From Candidatus Vagococcus giribetii (GTDB lineage Bacteria > Bacillota > Bacilli > Lactobacillales > Vagococcaceae), in the NCBI RefSeq assembly GCF_017316185.1, contig NZ_JAFLVX010000011.1:1-64000 (forward strand): a DNA stretch of 64,000 bases. The letters run 5' to 3'. Every line of letters starts with the position of its first letter. Positions within the stretch are counted from its first letter, which is position 1. The notes beneath the pieces were generated by a model that saw only the letters and a program-made list of their open reading frames with translations, ran no database searches and had not been told where the DNA came from. Shown here piece after piece: positions 45,503 through 54,439 of the stretch. A program made the translations under genes and the position numbers.

Positions 45503-46822
45503 TTATTTAGCTTCACTTGGAAGTATTTTATTTAATACCATTGCTGCAATAGAAGCTGTAGCAATCGGTGAACTGAATAAATATTGTAAAAAGTTCGGTA
45601 ATGTTTGAATGAATTCTTTTGGAATTAAAATAAGTCCTAAAGCAATAATCATCGGAATAGAGATAACGTACATCTCTTTTTCACCAATAGGTACTTCCTT
45701 AATCACTTGCATCCCACTGATTGCGATAATACCACAAACAACTACAAACACACCACCAATAACTGCAGATGGAATTGAGGAAATTAATGTCGCTAATTTT
45801 CCTGAAAAACCAAAAACGATAAACCAAACACCGGCAGCTGCAAAAACACGACGACTCGCAACTCCTGTAATAGTAATAATACCTGCATTAGTTGAGTATC
45901 CTGTTACTGGTGTTGAGCCCACTAAAGCAGAAATCAAACAGCTAATACCTTCTCCAATAACGCCTTTGTTGATTGTTTCATCTGTTAAAGGAGTCTCAGT
46001 CACGTTACTAATAGCAAACCAAGTACCTGTTGTTTCAGCTAAAAGAACCATATAAATAATAATCATCGTAATAATAGAAGAAAGTTCAAAATGTAGTCCA
46101 CCACCTGTAATCGCTAATTTAGGTAGAGTGAACAACGACGCGTTCTTAACAGCACTTAAATCCAGAACTCCAATGAACTGTGCTGTGATACAGCCAACTA
46201 ATAAAGCCATAATGACTGAAGAAACTCTGAACCAACGTCCTTTATTAGGAAATTTAGAACCAATCATTGTACAGGCAATTAAAGTCACCGATGTCACTGT
46301 GGCAAGTAATAAATTATCAGTAATCTCACCTGGAGCACCAAATACATTACTTGTTAAAGCTGTTGGCATTAACGATAAACCAACCACATAGATAATCGTT
46401 CCACCTACTATAGGTGGGACTAAATAATTCACTAACTTATGAAATGTTCCCGTTAAACCAAGTAGAATCACAACAATCGCACCGATTAAACTAGCTCCTA
46501 GGACTGTACTCCAACCATTTCCCCCTGCTTCATTAGCAAAGTAAATACCTGCGATAGCTCCAATAGGAATAAATGAAGGTCCTTGAGCAATAGGAATCTT
46601 CATGAAAATAAAGGTTTGAATAATTGTTCCAATACCTGCTGCTAAAAAGGTCGCTTGGATTAACCCAGCACTAGCTTCTGTAGTTAATCCGATGGCTGAA
46701 GCAATAATAAATGGCACCACGTAAACATCCATGGCTAAAACATGTTGAATTCCTAATAAAATTGATTGTGACAGTGAAAGTGGCTCGTCCACGCCAACTG
46801 TTAAGTGACTTTTTTGACTCAT
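45503..46822 (-). CDS. NCS2-family purine (xanthine/uracil-type) permease
   Basis: This 439-residue protein has about 12-14 membrane helices and the NCS2 signature TNAGIITITGVASR in its second half, with ETTGTWFAISN before it. It takes up nucleobases with protons. It follows guanine deaminase by 17 bases on the same strand, so xanthine, guanine or a related purine is the likely substrate rather than uracil. GGGGAGAA lies before the ATG. Confidence 0.88.
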   Translation of the reverse strand: MSQKSHLTVGVDEPLSLSQSILLGIQHVLAMDVYVVPFIIASAIGLTTEASAGLIQATFLAAGIGTIIQTFIFMKIPIAQGPSFIPIGAIAGIYFANEAGGNGWSTVLGASLIGAIVVILLGLTGTFHKLVNYLVPPIVGGTIIYVVGLSLMPTALTSNVFGAPGEITDNLLLATVTSVTLIACTMIGSKFPNKGRWFRVSSVIMALLVGCITAQFIGVLDLSAVKNASLFTLPKLAITGGGLHFELSSIITMIIIYMVLLAETTGTWFAISNVTETPLTDETINKGVIGEGISCLISALVGSTPVTGYSTNAGIITITGVASRRVFAAAGVWFIVFGFSGKLATLISSIPSAVIGGVFVVVCGIIAISGMQVIKEVPIGEKEMYVISIPMIIALGLILIPKEFIQTLPNFLQYLFSSPIATASIAAMVLNKILPSEAK

Positions 46823-46839
46823 TGTTTGTCGTTCTCCCC

Positions 46840-48192
46840 TTATTGTTTATAAACTAATTGATCTTGCACCCAAACTTCTCTAATTTGCTCAGGTTTCATT
46901 AAATAGATCAACTTTTGAAATGTTTCTTCTAATGTTTCTATACCGAAAATAGGTAAATGCTCCGTTGAGACTACTTGAATGTCCCAAGAATATCCTTCTT
47001 TTAATTCACCAATTGGTAATGATAATGCTTTTCCTCCACCACTTGTTGCTAAGTAGAAGGCTTCATTTAACGTGATATTACTTCCCGATACACCTCTATT
47101 TTCAGGCGCTTGTTCAAAATCAACACCATCATTTAACATTCGAGATGACATGACTGCTTGTTTCATATTGTCATAAAGACTCGGTGAAAAACCACCTGAA
47201 ATATCTGTCCCTAAGCCAACATCAACTTGAAAATCATGGAGTAATTGTTTAACTCGCGTAACTGTATTTCCAAAATAAGCATTTGAAATAGGACAATGAG
47301 CAACTGCAGTTCCTGTTTCTCTAAAAGTAGTCGCGTCGTCATCAGATAAAAAGCCACAGTGAGCCATGACCGACTTATCTGTTAATAGACCAAACTCCTT
47401 TAAGCTATGCGTGTCACTTTGACCAAATTTATCATAGACAAATTGATGAGCCCAATCACTCTCACTACAATGAGATTGCACATGAACATCGTACTTTTGA
47501 GCTAAGTCTCCTAACCCACGTAGTCCCTCTTCTGTACAACTTGGAATAAAACGCGGTGTGACAACTGGATAAACACCTTGTTTCGTGTGTTTTGATAATT
47601 CTTTAATCTCTTTAATAAAATCTTCTGTATCTTTTAAAGCCTTTTCCGTTGAACTATCGCGGTAATAATCAGGATTGGCCTCTGGGTCGTCCATCACCAC
47701 TTTCCCCACTAAGCCTCGTTGTCCCTTAGTTGCACATACTTCAGCTAGTACTAAATTAGCCTTTTTATGAATCGTTCCAAAGTAAAGAACAGTCGTTGTT
47801 CCTAAGGATAAAAGCTCATCGACTAAATGTTCATACACTTGTTTAGCAAACGTCACATCTCCATATTTTGCTTCTAAAGGAAATGTATAAGTATTTAACC
47901 AGTCATATAAGGGTTTGTCTAAAGCCAAACCTGATTGTGGCCATTGAGGAGCATGAACATGTAAATCTATAAATCCAGGTAAAATAAAGTGCCCTTTAGG
48001 AATTTCAGTGTAATGAGTTGTTTCTTGATACTCAACCAAAGTAGCCTCATATATATCATCTGTTGGTGCAATAAGCTTTTCAATTAACCCTTCTTGATTT
48101 AAACAAAAGAGATAATCTTCAAGTATGGCAACCTCAGTTATGGATTGACTTGTAAAAGCTGTCCCTTTCACAACTTTGTAAAAACCGAACAT
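46840..48192 (-). CDS. guaD: Guanine deaminase
   Basis: I set the start at the ATG at 48192 (450 aa) because AAGAAGG lies about seven bases upstream; an ATG ten codons earlier has no site. The amidohydrolase motifs are LPGFIDLHVHAPQWPQSG (zinc ligands and guanine-deaminase-specific APQ), QSHCSESD, AHCGFLSD and GLGTDISGG. It hydrolyses guanine to xanthine and ammonia. It is co-transcribed with the purine permease downstream, giving a purine salvage or nitrogen unit. Confidence 0.9.
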   Translation of the reverse strand: MFGFYKVVKGTAFTSQSITEVAILEDYLFCLNQEGLIEKLIAPTDDIYEATLVEYQETTHYTEIPKGHFILPGFIDLHVHAPQWPQSGLALDKPLYDWLNTYTFPLEAKYGDVTFAKQVYEHLVDELLSLGTTTVLYFGTIHKKANLVLAEVCATKGQRGLVGKVVMDDPEANPDYYRDSSTEKALKDTEDFIKEIKELSKHTKQGVYPVVTPRFIPSCTEEGLRGLGDLAQKYDVHVQSHCSESDWAHQFVYDKFGQSDTHSLKEFGLLTDKSVMAHCGFLSDDDATTFRETGTAVAHCPISNAYFGNTVTRVKQLLHDFQVDVGLGTDISGGFSPSLYDNMKQAVMSSRMLNDGVDFEQAPENRGVSGSNITLNEAFYLATSGGGKALSLPIGELKEGYSWDIQVVSTEHLPIFGIETLEETFQKLIYLMKPEQIREVWVQDQLVYKQ

Positions 48193-48222
48193 TAAAAAAC
48201 CTTCTTTCTTCATCGTACGCAT

Positions 48223-48251
48223 ATAATACCAGTTTTCATCTGATGTTTCTA
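48223..48251 (-). promoter_or_regulatory. Promoter of guaD-permease
   Basis: On the minus strand TAGAAA (48246-48251) and TATTAT (48223-48228) are 17 bases apart, about 31 bases before the chosen start. Confidence 0.45.
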
Positions 48252-48354
48252 GTCCTATTTCCTTTTTTTCAAAATAAAAAGCCTAGTTCCATATCATTTT
48301 TTCTCCGATGGTAAGTAGCTCCTATAGCATCACCTTTTTTGAATAACTCTACTT

Positions 48355-48376
48355 TATTTGTGCTCAAGCACAAATA
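48355..48376. repeat. 9-bp perfect inverted repeat upstream of queH
   Basis: TATTTGTGC (48355-48363) and GCACAAATA (48368-48376) flank TCAA. It lies between the guaD and queH promoters and lacks a T run, so it may be an operator. Confidence 0.4.
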
Positions 48377-48417
48377 GCTGACAGGACCAATGTAGCTATC
48401 TATCAATTCATCCTTTG

Positions 48418-48447
48418 TTGATAATGAGCAGGTAAATACTCTATAAT
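48418..48447 (+). promoter_or_regulatory. Promoter of queH
   Basis: TTGATA (48418-48423) and a perfect TATAAT (48442-48447) are 18 bases apart, 57 bases before the start codon. Confidence 0.6.
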
Positions 48448-48503
48448 AAAATTAAGGTGTATAAAGAAAGTATAGAAATTTTTGGGGAGTTGAGGAGTTA
48501 CCG

Positions 48504-49229
48504 ATGGCAATAAATGTAAATGATATATTGAGTAGGTTATCACCTAATCAAAAAGTAAATTATGATAAAACCTTGAGTAAAATGATTGAAGAATGGGAGA
48601 AATCAGCTACCAAACCTACGATCTTATTACATAGTTGTTGTGCCCCTTGTAGCACTTATACGTTAGAGTACATGACAAAATTTGCTGATATCACCATTTA
48701 TTTTGCTAACTCCAATATTCATCCAAGAGAAGAATATCAAAGACGTTTATTAGTACAACAAAAATTTGTAGCGGATTTTAATGAACTAACTAATCAACAA
48801 GTTGGTTTTTTAGCTGGAGAATACGAGCCAAGTAAATTCGTTCGTATGGTGAAGGAAAAAGAACTTACAGAAGAAAGAGAAGGTGGTAAACGCTGTAGTG
48901 CATGCTTCAATATGCGACTAGATTTAGTAGCAGAAAAAGCTCAAGAACTAGGATTTGATTATTTTGGCAGTGCTCTAACGATTTCACCTAAAAAAAATAG
49001 TCAGTTAATCAATCAGATAGGGATGGATATCCAAAAATTTTATGATGTAAACTATCTACCTAGTGATTTCAAAAAGAATAAAGGTTACGAGCGTTCTATT
49101 GAGATGTGTAAAGAATATAATATTTATCGTCAATGTTACTGTGGCTGTATTTTTGCTGCCAAGCAACAAGGTGTTGACTTGAAACAAGTGACTAAAAAAG
49201 CTCGTCAGTTTTTAAAAGAGGAAAGCTAA
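48504..49229 (+). CDS. queH: Epoxyqueuosine reductase QueH
   Basis: This 241-residue protein has the QueH cysteine pattern: HSCCAPCSTY near residue 43, KRCSACFNMRL in the middle and YRQCYCGCIFA near the C terminus, for a 4Fe-4S cluster and an extra metal. It reduces epoxyqueuosine to queuosine in tRNA anticodons, replacing the cobalamin-dependent QueG. GAGGAG lies before the ATG. It stands alone. No other queuosine genes are in the window. Confidence 0.92.
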   Translation: MAINVNDILSRLSPNQKVNYDKTLSKMIEEWEKSATKPTILLHSCCAPCSTYTLEYMTKFADITIYFANSNIHPREEYQRRLLVQQKFVADFNELTNQQVGFLAGEYEPSKFVRMVKEKELTEEREGGKRCSACFNMRLDLVAEKAQELGFDYFGSALTISPKKNSQLINQIGMDIQKFYDVNYLPSDFKKNKGYERSIEMCKEYNIYRQCYCGCIFAAKQQGVDLKQVTKKARQFLKEES

Positions 49230-49242
49230 TGTAAATGATTAT

Positions 49243-49337
49243 AAAAAAAACACCCACTTAATTGTATAGCAACCCCCAAAAGCTAGATTTTTCGGTCTAA
49301 CTTTTAGAGGTCGCTATAGGATAATCGGGGTGTTTTT
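49243..49337 (-). terminator. Long nested hairpin ending the sortase/pilus B transcript
   Basis: An inner stem pairs 49265-49287 with 49296-49318 in perfect register; all four non-Watson-Crick positions are C-A on the plus strand and hence G-U on the minus-strand RNA. An outer stem pairs AAAAACACCC (49246-49255) with GGGTGTTTTT (49328-49337), and eight A residues become a terminal T run on the minus strand. It can end both queH and the leftward pilus transcript. Confidence 0.65.
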
Positions 49338-49373
49338 ATTTTATTTATGACTCAAATTTTGATAAAACAAATA

Positions 49374-49414
49374 GAAAAAGCAATAATCAATCAAAATCGC
49401 TACTATATTGATTA
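49374..49414 (-). terminator. Weak hairpin after the second sortase gene
   Basis: TAATCAAT (49384-49391) pairs with ATTGATTA (49407-49414), followed on the minus strand by a short T-rich stretch. It is AU-only with a 15-base loop, so it is a weaker candidate than the hairpin further along. Confidence 0.3.
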
Positions 49415-49451
49415 ATACATAAAACTATATCAACAGAGAAGATTAGTTGCG

Positions 49452-50639
49452 CTAAGAATGCTGACTTTTAACTTCTCCTCTTTTACTCGACTTTTTAATT
49501 AATTTCACATAAATTCGTTTTTTACGATAGCGTGAGCTTGCAACTGCATCATTTGATTTTAGCCATTCCATTTTATCGTTAGTTACTTTCTTAATACCAA
49601 ATTGACCTAATTTTTGTATCGACTGTTCTTCAAGAGCAATATCATATACATCACCTGGTAAGTTAGTAATCACTACCTTACCTTTTTCTGAACTAACTGG
49701 TATTAGTAACTGTCCATCTCTTCTTAAAGGTTGTTTTTTACCTTTACGATAAACTAAAAATGATTGACCTATAATAGGTTGATTTTTCTTATCCCTTAAA
49801 TAGAAAGTAAAGTCATAACGCCTTCTTTGTAGTAAAAATCTCTTGATTAATCGGTATAGTAGATACAGGGAAGCTATCAAACCTAAGATAATTAAAACAA
49901 GGGTTCCGATTTGTTGCCACTGACGAGTTTTTTCACTTTTTTTAACTTGATCGTTAATCACTTTGGTCATCTCTGTTCGCTTTCCAGTCACTATTAAACG
50001 ATGACTGTTAATCATATAAGGCGTACAAGTTAATAAAGAAACCAGATCTTCTTCCGGTTGTAACTTAATGATGTCTGTTTCTTCTGGTTTGAGCGTTTTT
50101 GTGTCAATAACTTCATAAGCATAAGTCTTTCCTAGAGAATCAACGACAAAGACGTCCCCAATGGCTAATTTATCAAGGTTACGAAATAGTTGTCGTTCTG
50201 CTAGTCCTCTATGAGCTGAAATAACAGAATGACTACCTACCTCACCTGTAGGCATAGATGTCCCTGGTAAAACTCCTGCTCCATTTTCTAAGATTTGATT
50301 CGTTATCGTGTCATATAATGGAGTCGTCATGTTAATTTTAGGAATCGTCACAGAACCAATCAGATGGTTATTCAGTGCCACAGGAGCTGTTGCTTGTTGT
50401 TTGGCATCAAAAGGATCATGCTCAATGACAATACCATTAACTCGGAGTTTTTCATTGCTTTGTTTCATTTTTTCTTCGAGTTTTTCTTGGTCATCAGCCA
50501 TCTTTTGAGCCATATCTTTCATTCGATATTGATCCACCAAATAGTTTATTCCATTACTGTAAAATGGATAAGTAAAAATTAAACCACCAATAATAAAGAT
50601 TAGGGTTAAAAAAATCTGTTGTCCAGTTCTTTTTGTCAT
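49452..50639 (-). CDS. Class C (pilin) sortase, second copy, with extra C-terminal domain
   Basis: This 395-residue protein has an N-terminal membrane helix, a class C lid motif DPF at 75-77, catalytic His143 (SAHRG), Cys205 (LLTCTPYM) and Arg214, and a second helix at about 244-263. Class C sortases join pilin subunits. About 130 residues follow the second helix and include strands such as RYDFTFYLRDKKNQPIIGQSF and GKVVITNLPGDVYDIALEE, which recall a carboxypeptidase-regulatory/SpaA-like beta sandwich. By topology this tail should be cytoplasmic. The start overlaps the first sortase gene by four bases (ATGA). Confidence 0.88.
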   Translation of the reverse strand: MTKRTGQQIFLTLIFIIGGLIFTYPFYSNGINYLVDQYRMKDMAQKMADDQEKLEEKMKQSNEKLRVNGIVIEHDPFDAKQQATAPVALNNHLIGSVTIPKINMTTPLYDTITNQILENGAGVLPGTSMPTGEVGSHSVISAHRGLAERQLFRNLDKLAIGDVFVVDSLGKTYAYEVIDTKTLKPEETDIIKLQPEEDLVSLLTCTPYMINSHRLIVTGKRTEMTKVINDQVKKSEKTRQWQQIGTLVLIILGLIASLYLLYRLIKRFLLQRRRYDFTFYLRDKKNQPIIGQSFLVYRKGKKQPLRRDGQLLIPVSSEKGKVVITNLPGDVYDIALEEQSIQKLGQFGIKKVTNDKMEWLKSNDAVASSRYRKKRIYVKLIKKSSKRGEVKSQHS

Positions 50640-51808
50640 ATTCTTCTTTTCCCCTGACTTTCTTTAATACTTACCATAGTTGATGATTTTGGACTAAGTT
50701 TCACTCGGAAACGTCGATCAGTTGGTCGTTTCACCCAACATTTAATAACAATCGGCTCTTTCTTGCCTGAGTCAGTCGCTACTAACCAGTAATGTCCGCC
50801 ACGAATCCCCTTCATGACTACTTTACCTCGACTATTACTCGTTCCTTTAATACGTCGTTTTCCTCTTTTTACCTTATGACGTTTTGAACGATCCATTAAA
50901 ACAAAGGTTTTATTCTTTAGAGGCTTACCATTTTTGTAGCAAGTAAAGCTAATACGATACCTCTTTCTCATTATCATATAGTTCAAGTATTGACGATACA
51001 TAACTGCGATTAATAAGCCAATCAATAAGGCAATAAGTAAACCATAAAACGCAAGGAGGCGTTTATTCTTTTGATCAATTTGCTTATCTGCTCTCTTGAC
51101 TTCTTGTAGGTTAATCGGCACTCGCTTTCCTCTCACCAGTAAGCGGTGAGTATTTACCATATAAGGTGTACACGTCACTAATGTTAAATAATCCTTATCT
51201 TTCTCCACATTCAAATCATCTAATTGATCAGGTAATACCACTTTAATCTGATCTACTTCATAAGCAAGGGTCTCACCTAAGACTTTAAGATAGATTTTAT
51301 CCCCTTCAACAACATCTTTTAAATCAGTAAATAGCTTTTTATTAGGTAACCCCGTATGTCCCGTTAGGACAGCATGAGTACCTTTACCACCAGATGGATA
51401 GGAGGCTCCTGGCAACAGAGTGACACCTTCTTGAAGAAAAGAGGGTGTTGTCACATCAAAAATAGGTAATTCACTATTGATTTTAGGAATACTGATTGAG
51501 CCAATTAAATGTTTCTTAATCTCTGCCAAACCTAGTTGGCTACTTTGATCCACCTCATCAAACAAATCTTCTTCTAGTTTCATACCTAAATGAGGATTCT
51601 TTTTGATCTCTTCCTCTCGTCTTTTTTTCTCTGCGAGTTGTACCTCTTCCTCTTGTTTCGTCTGTTGTTGCAGTGCTTCAATTCGGTGCTTATCAACTTG
51701 TGTATTGATAATATTGGCTACAAAGGGATACAAAAAGATTAATGCTCCTAATACAAACGTTAGTGTAATAGCAATTTTTAGCCAAATACCTGTTTTATCT
51801 GATTTCAT
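50636..51808 (-). CDS. Class C (pilin) sortase, first copy, with extra C-terminal domain
   Basis: This 390-residue enzyme has an N-terminal helix, catalytic His151 (LTGHTG), Cys213 (LVTCTPYM) and Arg222, and a second helix at about 251-271. The lid region reads DLFD rather than the usual DP-aromatic motif. The tail of about 119 residues is strongly basic (RSKRHKVKRGKRR) and shares the RYRISFTCYKNGKPL...GKVVMKGIRGGHYWLVA pattern with its neighbour. AAGGAGGTGG precedes the ATG. It lies 71 bases after the backbone pilin stop, and no other sortase gene occurs in either pilus module. Confidence 0.88.
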   Translation of the reverse strand: MKSDKTGIWLKIAITLTFVLGALIFLYPFVANIINTQVDKHRIEALQQQTKQEEEVQLAEKKRREEEIKKNPHLGMKLEEDLFDEVDQSSQLGLAEIKKHLIGSISIPKINSELPIFDVTTPSFLQEGVTLLPGASYPSGGKGTHAVLTGHTGLPNKKLFTDLKDVVEGDKIYLKVLGETLAYEVDQIKVVLPDQLDDLNVEKDKDYLTLVTCTPYMVNTHRLLVRGKRVPINLQEVKRADKQIDQKNKRLLAFYGLLIALLIGLLIAVMYRQYLNYMIMRKRYRISFTCYKNGKPLKNKTFVLMDRSKRHKVKRGKRRIKGTSNSRGKVVMKGIRGGHYWLVATDSGKKEPIVIKCWVKRPTDRRFRVKLSPKSSTMVSIKESQGKRRI

Positions 51809-51879
51809 GTTGCCACCTCCTTTTAATCAACTAAATAGTCAAAAAGACTGAAACTATTGCTCCAGCCTTTTCACTTGTT

Positions 51880-53385
51880 CTAAACTTCAGCGTCTACTTT
51901 TGTGCGACGGTACCAAACTAGAGCACCCATCATTAACACACTACCTACTACTAAGAACATATAAATTCCGTTACCACCTGTTGAAGGTAATAACCCTTTT
52001 TTAATATTTGTAATGGATAATACAACGTCTTCAAATTCACCTTTAGTCACATTAAATTTAACCGGCTCATTTAATAACGCATATCCTTCTGGAGCTTCAT
52101 ACTCTTCTACTGCATATGAGAAACCAGTTGGTAATTTTTCTGAATAAGTTAATCCTAATACCTCAAACTCACCTTTTGCATTTGATTCATAAGAAGTTGC
52201 TTCTGTTTTATTAGCTGTCCAAGTATAAGCACCATTTTTATAAGTTGCATACTCTGACACTTTACCAGCTGCATCTAATTTAACTAAATGGAATTTAGCA
52301 CCTGCTAAATCTTTTCCACTTTTATCATCTACTTTTTTGAATTTCTTTCCACCAGTATACACTTTAGGTCCTTCAATGCTTGGATCAGATGGTTCAGGTG
52401 TTACACCGTTACCCACTTCTATTTTAGCTTCATTTCCAATACCAGTATCTAATGGCGCATCTTCTGTTAGCATTGCTTCATAGGTAATTGTTACTTTTTG
52501 TTTTGCTAATGCCTTTACTTTATCAGATTTTGTATTAAATTCAACTACAAAACCTCGACCAGATGAATCTTCTTTGACTGTATAGTCTGTGTTAAGAGCT
52601 AAGCCTTCAATTTTGATTGTATCGGCAAATGCTTTCATACCAATGTTTGGTGTATCAATTACTCGGAAGAAATCTTTGTCTTGAATGTTCCAAGGTAATG
52701 AAGCTGAAACTGTGTAATCAAAACGTTGTCCTTTTTCTACATTATAGATTGTTTGACCATTAATTGTAACTGCTAAGTCTTTTTTAGCTTTTTCTGTTAA
52801 GTCTTTTGTTAACATTGTTTGTTGTTCATTTTTAGGGTAAATATGGATAGATGTATTAATTTCATTTGTATTTTCTTTGTATATTGGCATTGTTAAAACA
52901 ATTGGTGCTGCTTTTTCTTTAATATTAGCAGGTGAATTTGTTTCAACAAATAAATAAGTTGCATATTTATCACCATGTTTAATTGGTAAGTTTGAAAAAG
53001 TTGCTAAGCCATCTTCATTTGTTACTTGTTTGTTATTTGGTACTTCTACAGCGTAGCCTGGTACTTTTGAAGAAGCTACTGTATCATCAATAATCATTTG
53101 AGTAGCATCTTCAGCTGATTGATCTTTTAAGTTTTCTAAATATTGCTCAGAAACATCATACACTTCAAAGGTAACGTTAGCTAATGCTTTACCACCAAAA
53201 TCTGACATTTCTTCTCCTGTATTTTGTTTATCTTCAGGGCGTTGTCCTTCATCGAATACTCGTTTGTGTAAATTAACTGAGACAGTTGACGCCTCTTCTG
53301 CAGATACTTCTGCTGGTAATAAACTAATTAATAATGGGAACATTAATACTAATACTGATAATAATTGATAGATTTTTTTATTCAT
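51880..53385 (-). CDS. Backbone (major) pilin, module B
   Basis: This 501-residue protein has a signal peptide (about 1-29), the pilin-motif lysine in IHIYPKN near residue 180, Cna-type domains, the E-box YAVEEYEAPEGYA and LPSTG near residue 467, with a hydrophobic helix and a charged tail. It is polymerised into the pilus shaft. The signature regions are nearly the same as in module A's backbone pilin, while surface stretches differ. It overlaps the minor pilin gene by eight bases. Confidence 0.9.
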   Translation of the reverse strand: MNKKIYQLLSVLVLMFPLLISLLPAEVSAEEASTVSVNLHKRVFDEGQRPEDKQNTGEEMSDFGGKALANVTFEVYDVSEQYLENLKDQSAEDATQMIIDDTVASSKVPGYAVEVPNNKQVTNEDGLATFSNLPIKHGDKYATYLFVETNSPANIKEKAAPIVLTMPIYKENTNEINTSIHIYPKNEQQTMLTKDLTEKAKKDLAVTINGQTIYNVEKGQRFDYTVSASLPWNIQDKDFFRVIDTPNIGMKAFADTIKIEGLALNTDYTVKEDSSGRGFVVEFNTKSDKVKALAKQKVTITYEAMLTEDAPLDTGIGNEAKIEVGNGVTPEPSDPSIEGPKVYTGGKKFKKVDDKSGKDLAGAKFHLVKLDAAGKVSEYATYKNGAYTWTANKTEATSYESNAKGEFEVLGLTYSEKLPTGFSYAVEEYEAPEGYALLNEPVKFNVTKGEFEDVVLSITNIKKGLLPSTGGNGIYMFLVVGSVLMMGALVWYRRTKVDAEV

Positions 53386-54439
53386 TTTCTTTTCTCCTCT
53401 TTAATAATAGAATAGCAACGCTCATTAAAACCAAACCAACTAATCCATAGGACCAGACCTTCTCACCTGTTTTGGGTAAAAAGCTAGAACCTTTCGGTGT
53501 TTCTTTTATCGTTGTTTGTGTCTTAGGTGTTGATGTTTCAGGTGGATCTGTTTCTAACTCATTAATAACTCGAGGCTCACCTTTTTTGATAATATCTTCA
53601 GGTAAGACACCAGCCTCCGTTGCATGTAGAATGTGATTATTTAGGGTCATAACTCTTCCCTCTTCATTATCTTGAATAACTAGAGTAATTTGAGTCGACT
53701 CTTTTGAAATTTTGTAGCCAACTGGTGCCTTCGTCTCTTCAAAATAATAGGTTCCTTCTTCTAAACCAATGTCAGGCATCATAACAAGCCCTTGATCATC
53801 TGATTTAAATGAATAAGCCTGACTCCCATCTCTTAGAACTTGCCATTCAAGTGGGTCTAAATTAGTTAAGTAAACTTTTTCATGTGACTCATTAAATTGA
53901 TAGAAAGCAAATTCAGCGTTAGCTAAGGGTTTTGCCTCTTTTTCACTGTATTTGAAAAAGTAAGGTAGTTGAGCCATGAAAACACGTTTCGTATAAATAT
54001 CTAATGTAGGCTCTTCTAAATCATCAAACGAAATAAAGCTTGGTGAGACTTGATAAATATCTTTACCATTCACACCTTCTCTATCTGGTTGATTTTGAAC
54101 CAATACATAATACATCTGTTCACCTAAAGCATTATGTCTTGGTAATGTAAATTCAGCCTTTTGACTTGCATCAACAATAACTTGCTTTACTTTGGGGGTT
54201 TTCTTTGTCGAAAGCCATTCTTTAGTCTTTTCAATGGATAGCTCTATTCCTAAATTCAAGGCTTTTTCGTAATCACTCCGAGAAATACCATAAATTGAAA
54301 AGGCTGTTCCTTCTTGTGAGTGGCTCTCATGGGTTAATTGTACCTTGACTTCATTTGGTGAAATTGCCTGAGTCTCCACTGGTATAAAGTAAAGCAGCCC
54401 AATACAAAGACTGATAAAAAACAGACATGCTCGTTTCAT
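53378..54439 (-). CDS. Minor pilin, module B
   Basis: This 353-residue protein has a signal peptide, an N-terminal domain with VKVQLTHESHSQEGTAFSIYG, a SpaA-like domain with YYFEETKAPVGYKIS, then a Thr-rich linker and LPKTG. It matches the module A minor pilin in plan and sorting motif. It likely anchors the pilus base. Its ATG directly abuts the TAG of the tip gene, and its end overlaps the backbone gene, so the three are one translationally coupled unit. Confidence 0.86.
   Translation of the reverse strand: MKRACLFFISLCIGLLYFIPVETQAISPNEVKVQLTHESHSQEGTAFSIYGISRSDYEKALNLGIELSIEKTKEWLSTKKTPKVKQVIVDASQKAEFTLPRHNALGEQMYYVLVQNQPDREGVNGKDIYQVSPSFISFDDLEEPTLDIYTKRVFMAQLPYFFKYSEKEAKPLANAEFAFYQFNESHEKVYLTNLDPLEWQVLRDGSQAYSFKSDDQGLVMMPDIGLEEGTYYFEETKAPVGYKISKESTQITLVIQDNEEGRVMTLNNHILHATEAGVLPEDIIKKGEPRVINELETDPPETSTPKTQTTIKETPKGSSFLPKTGEKVWSYGLVGLVLMSVAILLLKRRKENE

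Larger units (their letters stand above)
48193..48503. other. Divergent intergenic region, guaD and queH
   Basis: This stretch holds the guaD promoter, the inverted repeat at 48355-48376 and the queH promoter. I looked for purine and preQ1 riboswitch cores on both strands and saw none. Confidence 0.55.

Noticed and set aside
45609-46055. Plus-strand frame of about 148 codons opposite the purine permease
   Set aside because: Complement of a hydrophobic membrane protein; no ribosome site or recognisable domain.
48223-48503. Purine or preQ1 riboswitch between guaD and queH
   Set aside because: Neither conserved core could be found on either strand.
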